From contig NZ_CP109132.1 of the NCBI RefSeq assembly GCF_035918015.1, positions 3,906,001-3,970,000 of the forward strand: a stretch of DNA of 64,000 nucleotides. The letters run 5' to 3'. The position numbers and the translations under genes are program-made. Position 1 is the first letter of the stretch. Every line of letters starts with the position of its first letter. Origin of the DNA: Streptomyces sp. NBC_01754 (lineage in GTDB: Bacteria; Actinomycetota; Actinomycetes; Streptomycetales; Streptomycetaceae). Under the pieces are notes generated by a model. The model ran no database searches, was not told where the DNA came from, and was given only the letters and a program-made list of their open reading frames with translations. This document shows, in pieces, positions 59,303-64,000 of this stretch.

Positions 59303-59689
59303 ATGACCATCGAGTGGCGCTACATCACCCACCCCGACCTGGGCGTTCTCTCCCTGGCCGGATACCTCGGCTCCGAGGCCGTCCCCCGGTTCACCGGCGC
59401 GGTCGGCTGGGTGCTGGCACGCGGCACCGGCCCTGTCATCCTGGACCTGACCGAACTGCGCGGCTGGTCGGTGGGCGGGCAGACGGCGGTCACCGAGGCC
59501 GCCCGCCGGCTCGCCGACACGGGCCGGAGCCTGGAGCTCGCCGCGATTCCCGCGGACGGCTCCCTCGTCCCTGATCCGGCGCAGCCACCGATACCCGTGC
59601 ACGCGGACCTGCGGGCCGCCCTCACCGCTCACCGGACGGGTACCGGGGAGCAGCGGCGATGGAGCAGCGACGAGTGGCCCGGCGCGTAG
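59303..59689 (+). CDS. STAS-domain anti-anti-sigma-like protein
   Basis: A 128-aa protein: EWRYITHPDLGVLSLAGYLGSEAVPRFTGAVGWVLARGTGPVILDLTELRGWSVGGQTAVTEAARRLADTGRSLEL. DLTELRGWSVGG corresponds to the STAS phospho-loop (usual D-S-T/S-G), with Trp-Ser-Val here. ATG 59303 has GAGG ten bases upstream. Upstream in-frame starts (GTG 59189, ATG 59204) would add the pentapeptide repeats as a disordered arm. Likely partner of the HATPase. Confidence 0.82.
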   Translation: MTIEWRYITHPDLGVLSLAGYLGSEAVPRFTGAVGWVLARGTGPVILDLTELRGWSVGGQTAVTEAARRLADTGRSLELAAIPADGSLVPDPAQPPIPVHADLRAALTAHRTGTGEQRRWSSDEWPGA

Positions 59690-59764
59690 TCCGGCATTCC
59701 GGGCGTCCGGTGCGTGAGACGTACGCGAGATGTACAAGAACGATCAAGCGAGGAATCAATCACC

Positions 59765-60145
59765 ATGAGCGATGTGACCGAGACGCTGCCGCCGTGCCCC
59801 GAGTGCTCCGGCGTGTACACCTACGAGACGGGCGCCCTCCTGGTCTGTCCCGAATGCGGCCATGAGTGGTCACCCGCGTCCGCCGAACCCGGATCCGCCG
59901 AGCACTCGGGCGGTACCGAGGGCGGCGGGTCGGTCAGGGACGCGGTCGGCAACGTACTCGCCGACGGCGACACCGTGACGGTGACCAGAACCCTGAAGGT
60001 CAAGGGCAGCCCGAGCGGAATCAAGGCCGGCACCAAGGTACGCAATATCCGGTTGGTGGACGGTGTGGACGGCCACGACATCGACTGCAGGATCGATGGC
60101 TTCGGCTCCATGCAGCTCAAGTCCAGCGTGGTCAAGAAGGCCTGA
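59765..60145 (+). CDS. PhnA/YjdM-type zinc-ribbon protein
   Basis: A 126-aa protein. The N-terminal zinc ribbon is PPCPECSGVYTYETGALLVCPECGHEW (C-x2-C ... C-x2-C). The C-terminal SH3-like domain is VRDAVGNVLADGDTVTVTRTLKVKGSPSGIKAGTKVRNIRLVDGVDGHDIDCRIDGFGSMQLKSSVVKK, the PhnA/YjdM domain. Despite old naming, no phosphonate gene is near. ATG start with GAGGAATCAATCACC upstream. A hairpin ends the transcript. Confidence 0.92.
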   Translation: MSDVTETLPPCPECSGVYTYETGALLVCPECGHEWSPASAEPGSAEHSGGTEGGGSVRDAVGNVLADGDTVTVTRTLKVKGSPSGIKAGTKVRNIRLVDGVDGHDIDCRIDGFGSMQLKSSVVKKA

Positions 60146-60160
60146 CCGGGCGCCTCCGCA

Positions 60161-60192
60161 CGCGGCGGCGGGACGAGCGACGCGCCGCCGCG
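60161..60192 (+). terminator. Terminator of the PhnA/YjdM gene
   Basis: CGCGGCGGCG (60161-60170) pairs with CGCCGCCGCG (60183-60192) over a 12-nt loop, 16 bases past the stop codon. Confidence 0.65.
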
Positions 60193-60275
60193 CCGGTCCG
60201 TGCGGCCGGGGCGGCCCGGGGCCGGGCACCGAGCCTCCCTTTCGCGTCTTCCGGCATTGTTAGTCTTGGCGAATC

Positions 60276-60293
60276 CCGAGGTCACGACCTTGG
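60276..60293. promoter_or_regulatory. Imperfect palindrome upstream of the second ArsR gene
   Basis: CCGAGGT-CACG-ACCTTGG, symmetric but for one base pair, lies about 130 bp before the regulator's start and just after a TTGTTAGTCT stretch. A possible ArsR operator; weaker evidence than at 56129. Confidence 0.4.
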
Positions 60294-60419
60294 CGTGAGG
60301 GCGCGATGACGTCCCATGGTGACGAGTTCTGAGGTGGATGCGATGCACGGTACTCGCACGACAGCGGCCGGCCGGCCGCCTCGCGGTCCGGCGGCCCGGT
60401 GCGGAGCGGGGTCCCCTCG

Positions 60420-60788
60420 GTGAGCGCGCCGCTGTACCAGCTGAAGGCGGAGTTCTTCAAAACCCTCGGACACCCGGTGCGCATCCGTGTCCTGGAACTC
60501 CTCAGTGTGCGCGAGCACGCGGTCTCCGAGATGCTGTCCGAGATCGGCATCGAAGCGGCCCACCTCTCCCAGCAACTGGCCGTCCTGCGCCGGGCCAACC
60601 TGGTCGTCCCCCGCCGCGAGGGCTCCGCCGTCTACTACTCGCTGACCAACCCACAGGTGGCGGAGCTGTTGCGGGTGGCGCGAACCATTCTCTCCGGCGT
60701 GCTGACGGGCCAGGCCGAACTGCTGGCCGACCTTCAGGCCGCCGAACCCGACACCGTGCCCCAGCGGCGCAGGCCGGCGACTCAGTAG
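60420..60788 (+). CDS. Second ArsR/SmtB-family regulator
   Basis: A 122-aa paralogue of the regulator at 56260: YQLKAEFFKTLGHPVRIRVLELLSVREHAVSEMLSEIGIEAAHLSQQLAVLRRANLVVPRREGSAVYYSL. It too lacks cysteine. The GTG at 60420 matches the family N-terminus; GTG 60399 would add seven residues. It precedes the isochorismatase/oxidoreductase gene by 195 bp and may control it. That gap shows no further gene. Confidence 0.88.
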   Translation: MSAPLYQLKAEFFKTLGHPVRIRVLELLSVREHAVSEMLSEIGIEAAHLSQQLAVLRRANLVVPRREGSAVYYSLTNPQVAELLRVARTILSGVLTGQAELLADLQAAEPDTVPQRRRPATQ

Positions 60789-60983
60789 AGCGGTACGGGC
60801 GGCGCTTCCCGAGCGCCGCGTACTCCCGGCTCACGACGGCCCGGGCCCAGGAGCCCGCTCAACACGTTCTGATGCGGGAAGCCGTCATGAAGACCAGCGG
60901 GCCGGCGCCGAACGGCTGCGTGCCGCACAGGACGCTGCACGCGAGAGCGTCGGCCGAGGACACGAGGCAGGAGAGACGGCCGG

Positions 60984-62495
60984 ATGGACATCGGCAGCGC
61001 CGCGCTGGTCGTGGTCGACATGCAGAACGGCTTCGTGAACCACCACAGCCGCCACGCCGTGCCGGTGGTCTCCGACCTGGTCGCCCAGTGGTCCGCCACA
61101 GGCCGCCCGGTGATCTTCACCCGTTACTTCAACCACCCCGGCAGCCCCTACGAGCGCCTCTTCCGGTGGCACCGGCTCCAGGAACCGCCCGAGACCGACA
61201 TCGCCCCCGAACTCACCGAGGCGGCCGTCCACTCGCACACGGTCATCGACAAGACCGGGTACACGCTCTTCACCCCCGAGGCCACCGAACTGATCCGCCA
61301 GGCCGGCTGGACCGATCTCGTCTTCTGTGGAATCGCCACCGAGAGCTGCGTCCTGAAGTCCGCCGCCGACGCCTTCGAACGCGGCTACGCGCCCTGGATC
61401 GTCACCGACGCCTCCGCGAGCGACGCCGGCCCGGACGTCCACGACGCCGGACTCGTCGTCGCGCGTCGCCTGATCGGAACCGGCCAACTCATCACCACCG
61501 AGCATGTGGTCGGACAACTCACCGCGTACACGGGCCGCCGGTGCTGGAATGACCCCATGCCCGACTCACCGCCCCGCGCCGGTTCGCCCGCACTCCATGA
61601 CACGGACCTGATCGTCGTCGGAGGCGGACCGGCCGGCTGCGCCGCAGCCCGTATGGCGGCCGGCGTCGGCATGCGCTCGATCCTGATCGAGCCGGACGCC
61701 CTGTGCCGCAACCTCTACCGCATCCCGGCCCTGGACAACGTCCTCGGCGGCCACACCAACGGTCCGGCGCTCGCCGACGCCGTCACCACGGAGCTGCGGA
61801 GCACGGAACTGTGCCGTCCGGAACTCGGCCGCCGCGTCATCGACCTCCGCACCGCCGACGACCACGTCACCGTCACCCTGGACACCGGTACGCGCCTCAC
61901 CGCCCCGTACGCGGTCGTCGCCACCGGCGTCGGCCCCCTCCGGCCCCGCGACATCGGCTGGATCACCGCACCCAGCGGCCTCACCCTGTCCCCGCTCTGG
62001 CAGGCCGACGCGGACGACGCCGAAGACCACACCCTCCTCGTCCTCGGCGGCGACCGCCCGATCGGCACCTTCCTGCGTGCGCACCCGACCACCGACACCC
62101 GCCTGCTCGTGACGTATCCCGAGGCGGACGCGTACAAGGTCGAGGAGATCCGCGACGACCCCCGCGTCACGCTCCTGCCCGTCGAGCACCTGACCCTGAT
62201 CCCCTCCGACGGGGGCGCGGTGGCCGCGGACACGGTGAGCCAGGACGGCACCCGGCACACGGTCACCGCGGACGCCGCCTACCTCAGCATCGGAAGCGCG
62301 CCCACCGCCCCGCCCGGTGATCTCGTCCGAGGCACGGACGGCTACTGTCCACCGGCTGCCCAGCATCCCCGCGTCATCGTGGCCGGAGACCTGCGCTCCG
62401 CTCGCTACCAGCGGATCATGACCGCCTTCGGCTCCGGCGGCGAGGCCGCGCTGCACGCCTACTACGCGGCGCGAGACCTCTCCATCGGCACATAG
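60984..62495 (+). CDS. Isochorismatase-type hydrolase fused to FAD/NAD(P) oxidoreductase
   Basis: A single 503-aa frame. Residues 1-185: cysteine-hydrolase fold with triad D12 (VVVDMQNGF), K90 (IDKTGY) and C122 (GIATESCVLKSA). Residues about 205-503: thioredoxin-reductase-like flavoprotein with FAD loop VVGGGPAGCAAARMAA, a NAD loop-like segment LLVLGGDRPIGTFLRA and the C-terminal VIVAGDLRSARYQRIMTAFGSGGEAALHAY. The redox CxxC of true TrxR is absent. No stop lies between the parts; an ATG at 61557 (residue 192) could allow a separate product. ATG with GGAGAG upstream. The two halves suggest a linked hydrolysis-redox function. Confidence 0.85.
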   Translation: MDIGSAALVVVDMQNGFVNHHSRHAVPVVSDLVAQWSATGRPVIFTRYFNHPGSPYERLFRWHRLQEPPETDIAPELTEAAVHSHTVIDKTGYTLFTPEATELIRQAGWTDLVFCGIATESCVLKSAADAFERGYAPWIVTDASASDAGPDVHDAGLVVARRLIGTGQLITTEHVVGQLTAYTGRRCWNDPMPDSPPRAGSPALHDTDLIVVGGGPAGCAAARMAAGVGMRSILIEPDALCRNLYRIPALDNVLGGHTNGPALADAVTTELRSTELCRPELGRRVIDLRTADDHVTVTLDTGTRLTAPYAVVATGVGPLRPRDIGWITAPSGLTLSPLWQADADDAEDHTLLVLGGDRPIGTFLRAHPTTDTRLLVTYPEADAYKVEEIRDDPRVTLLPVEHLTLIPSDGGAVAADTVSQDGTRHTVTADAAYLSIGSAPTAPPGDLVRGTDGYCPPAAQHPRVIVAGDLRSARYQRIMTAFGSGGEAALHAYYAARDLSIGT

Positions 62496-62545
62496 TGGCA
62501 AGCGAGTGGCGGAGCCTGTGGTGCCGACGGCGTTGACCGGACACA

Positions 62546-62671
62546 GTGGATGCCCTGGTGGCCCTGACGGCGGCCCCGCACGGCGGTGCCGTGGTCCTCA
62601 CCAGTGATCCGGCCGGCCTCGATGGCTACCTGAATGCGCTGGATGCCAAGGACGCGCACATCGTGCGGATC
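62546..62671 (+). pseudogene. C-terminal remnant of a PIN-domain toxin
   Basis: The frame reads VDALVALTAAPHGGAVVLTSDPAGLDGYLNALDAKDAHIVRI. DALVALTA...GGAVVLTSDPADL is the typical last third of a VapC-like PIN domain (third and fourth acidic residues). The first two thirds are missing and the frame continues as Arg-rich nonsense. No antitoxin gene is present. Confidence 0.55.
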
Positions 62672-62790
62672 CGGGGAGGAGGCCGGTCGGCGGGCGTGTC
62701 CCGGCGCGAGGGGACGGAGGAATGCGGAAGGCCCCGGTCTTCTGGGTTCAAGAGAGCCACGGCGGACGATACGAGACGACCTGGGGCCAG

Positions 62791-62830
62791 GGCTGTGTGG
62801 CTGTGGCCGTGGCTGTGGCTGTGGCTGTGG
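62791..62830 (+). repeat. Short GGCTGT microsatellite
   Basis: About six copies of a 6-bp unit (GGCTGT with variants GTGTGG and GGCCGT) run without break. It is in non-coding, decayed sequence between gene remnants. The wider stretch 62672-62905 shows no gene. Confidence 0.8.
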
Positions 62831-62905
62831 ACGAGTCTTCCGCACGGTGCTGTACGCCGGCGAACGCCACCGGAGAGACAACCAGGAGTCCGGCTGGAGT
62901 ACTGG

Positions 62906-63214
62906 TCACAACCGCCGGGCGGGCTGGGCCCGGGCCACACTGCCGGTGCGCCCGGTGAGAAGGGCCGCAGCCTCCGTGCGAGAGGAGTCGGCCTTCGCTG
63001 TCTCGCCCACACCTGTGTAGAGGTTCGCCAGTGCGCCGAGCGTATACGCCTGCCACTGGAGGTCGCCGAGCCGGCGGAAGGCGGCGAGGCTGTCCTGGTA
63101 GTACTTCACGGCGTCCTGGGCCTGCCCCATGCACTGGTGGAGGGCGCCGATGGCGTCCAGGATGCGGGCGATACCCCGCCTGAAGCTACCCTCGCGAGCC
63201 CTGGGTATTTCCCC
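62906..63214 (-). pseudogene. TPR-protein C-terminal remnant
   Basis: On the minus strand, directly after the methyltransferase stop, the frame reads RGIARILDAIGALHQCMGQAQDAVKYYQDSLAAFRRLGDLQWQAYTLGALANLYTGVGETAKADSSRTEAAALL. This is two tetratricopeptide repeats as in the C-terminus of AfsR/DnrI-type regulators. No proper start exists; ATG 63130 would give only 74 aa. The upstream bulk of the gene is gone. Confidence 0.6.
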
Positions 63215-64000
63215 TCATCTCCTCGCCACGAACAGGCTCCAGCCCTTCGCGTCCCGCCACGGTCCGGCGCCGCCGGCGAAGGCCCGCGCCGCCTCTTCCC
63301 TCAGTGCCTCCACCATCCGGCCGTGCCGGGCCGTCCCTCGTTCCAGCCCGTAGAACACGAGCAGGGAGGCGGCGAGTGCGGCCAGCTGCTCGGGCTCGTG
63401 GAACACCAACTCCCCCCGGTACTCGGTCTCCTCGACCTCAGCGAAGGTGTCCTTCAGCAGCGGGCGCAGGCTCTCGGAGTCGACGCGCGGGAAGGGGCGG
63501 ACGGGCGTGCCTTCGCTGCTGACGCAGTCGCGCAGCAGCCGGGCCAGCCGAGGCGTCGTGTCCATCATGTTGACGACTGCGACGAAGGCCCCGCCCGGAC
63601 GCACTACGCGCCGAGACTCCGCCAGCGCCTGCCGCAGGTCGGCCACGTGATAGAGCATGTGCCGCTCCAGCAGGCAGTCTGCCGATCCGTCGCGTAACGG
63701 CAGCGCGCATGCGTCCCCCCGTACCACCACGACGCCACCCCCGCGCGTCCCGCTCACCGCGGCCGTGGACCGGTCCACCCCTACCAGCTGCCCGGCGTAC
63801 CCGTCCCGGGCCCACCGCCGCAGCAGGTCCCCGGTGCCGCAGCCGACATCCACTACCGTCCCGCGCGCTCCGGCCCACCGGCGTGCGAGTGCCAGCGTCA
63901 CTTCGTCCACGTCGTCGACAGGTGAGCTGTACGCCCTGTGCATGGCGCGCCGGGTCCGCAACGCCCTCAGATCCGCGTACTCGTGCTCGATGAGGTCCAA
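63215..64000 (-). CDS. SAM-dependent methyltransferase (cut by window end)
   Basis: At least 261 aa: TVVDVGCGTGDLLRRWARDGYAGQLVGVDRSTAAV (motif I about 49-57), CALPLRDGSADCLLERHMLYHVADLRQALAESRRVVRPGGAFVAVVNM (motifs III/IV). A class I methyltransferase of the UbiE/Methyltransf_11 type. The frame is open to the last base; TTG at 63998-64000 could be the start, but the gene probably begins beyond the window. The N-terminal LIEHEYADLRALRTRRAMHRAY recalls small-molecule methyltransferases. Substrate unknown. Confidence 0.85.
   Translation of the reverse strand: MDLIEHEYADLRALRTRRAMHRAYSSPVDDVDEVTLALARRWAGARGTVVDVGCGTGDLLRRWARDGYAGQLVGVDRSTAAVSGTRGGGVVVVRGDACALPLRDGSADCLLERHMLYHVADLRQALAESRRVVRPGGAFVAVVNMMDTTPRLARLLRDCVSSEGTPVRPFPRVDSESLRPLLKDTFAEVEETEYRGELVFHEPEQLAALAASLLVFYGLERGTARHGRMVEALREEAARAFAGGAGPWRDAKGWSLFVARR

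Noticed and set aside
62546..63697. 383-residue plus-strand ORF
   Set aside because: Only its first about 42 codons resemble a PIN domain. The remainder is low-complexity and antisense to the TPR remnant and the methyltransferase.

Overview
The window has very high G+C content, frequent GTG starts, strong G/C-rich hairpin terminators and a gene neighbourhood (tadA, a tadA-associated gene, upp, a LytR_C protein) that points to a Streptomyces-type actinomycete chromosome. Genes were called by reading frames, start/RBS context and recognised protein motifs. No database search was possible.

Layout. (1) 1-5 kb is housekeeping: a 57-aa ORF with a strong RBS, tRNA-Ser(CGA) with its terminator, tadA and its partner gene, upp, a LytR_C envelope protein, a small conserved protein and an HhH-GPD DNA-repair protein. 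(2) 5-7 kb holds a large SMI1/KNR4 (SUKH) protein. (3) 7-39 kb is a contractile injection system (CIS, phage-tail-like) locus in two arms. The left arm has an eCIS-core (DUF4157) protein with HELTH, a single-pass membrane protein, an atypical LuxR-type regulator followed by an 11-copy repeat array at about 20.5-bp spacing, a secreted vWA protein, the tail terminator (cis16) and the AAA+ ATPase (cis15). The right arm runs from sheath (cis2) and tube (cis1) through baseplate, LysM, VgrG-like spike, PAAR tip, gp25, gpJ-like and tail-protein-I genes to a zinc-ribbon/TM/galactose-binding-like membrane protein. No tail-fibre gene is present, which fits an intracellular Streptomyces-type CIS.

(4) Between the arms (15.7-26.3 kb) is an accessory region. 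It holds regulator genes around a perfect 16-bp-arm palindrome, a VapBC pair, an HNH-type toxin remnant with an adjacent immunity-like gene, an intact IS1380-family element, an IS701 remnant, and a 1112-residue polymorphic-toxin-like protein. That protein carries a cargo-type N-terminal motif and a C-terminal YwqJ-like deaminase signature (CAE ... PCxxC), and is followed by a helical, HEAT-like putative immunity gene. This is the most interesting part of the window.

(5) 39.4-52 kb: an NAD(P)-binding protein, then the cobalamin corrin-ring cluster (cobL, cobM, cbiD, cobK, cobIJ fusion, cobH, cobG, and cobN behind a cobalamin riboswitch). (6) 52-62.5 kb: a methyltransferase, an Lrp-like regulator with two HTH halves, VOC and DoxX-like genes, then a tight run of ArsR regulator, SulP transporter with STAS, PPOX-like protein, HATPase and STAS protein (a partner-switch-like set), a PhnA/YjdM zinc-ribbon protein, a second ArsR regulator, and one ORF fusing an isochorismatase-type hydrolase to an FAD/NAD(P) oxidoreductase. 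(7) The right edge has gene remnants (PIN, TPR) and a SAM methyltransferase cut by the window end.
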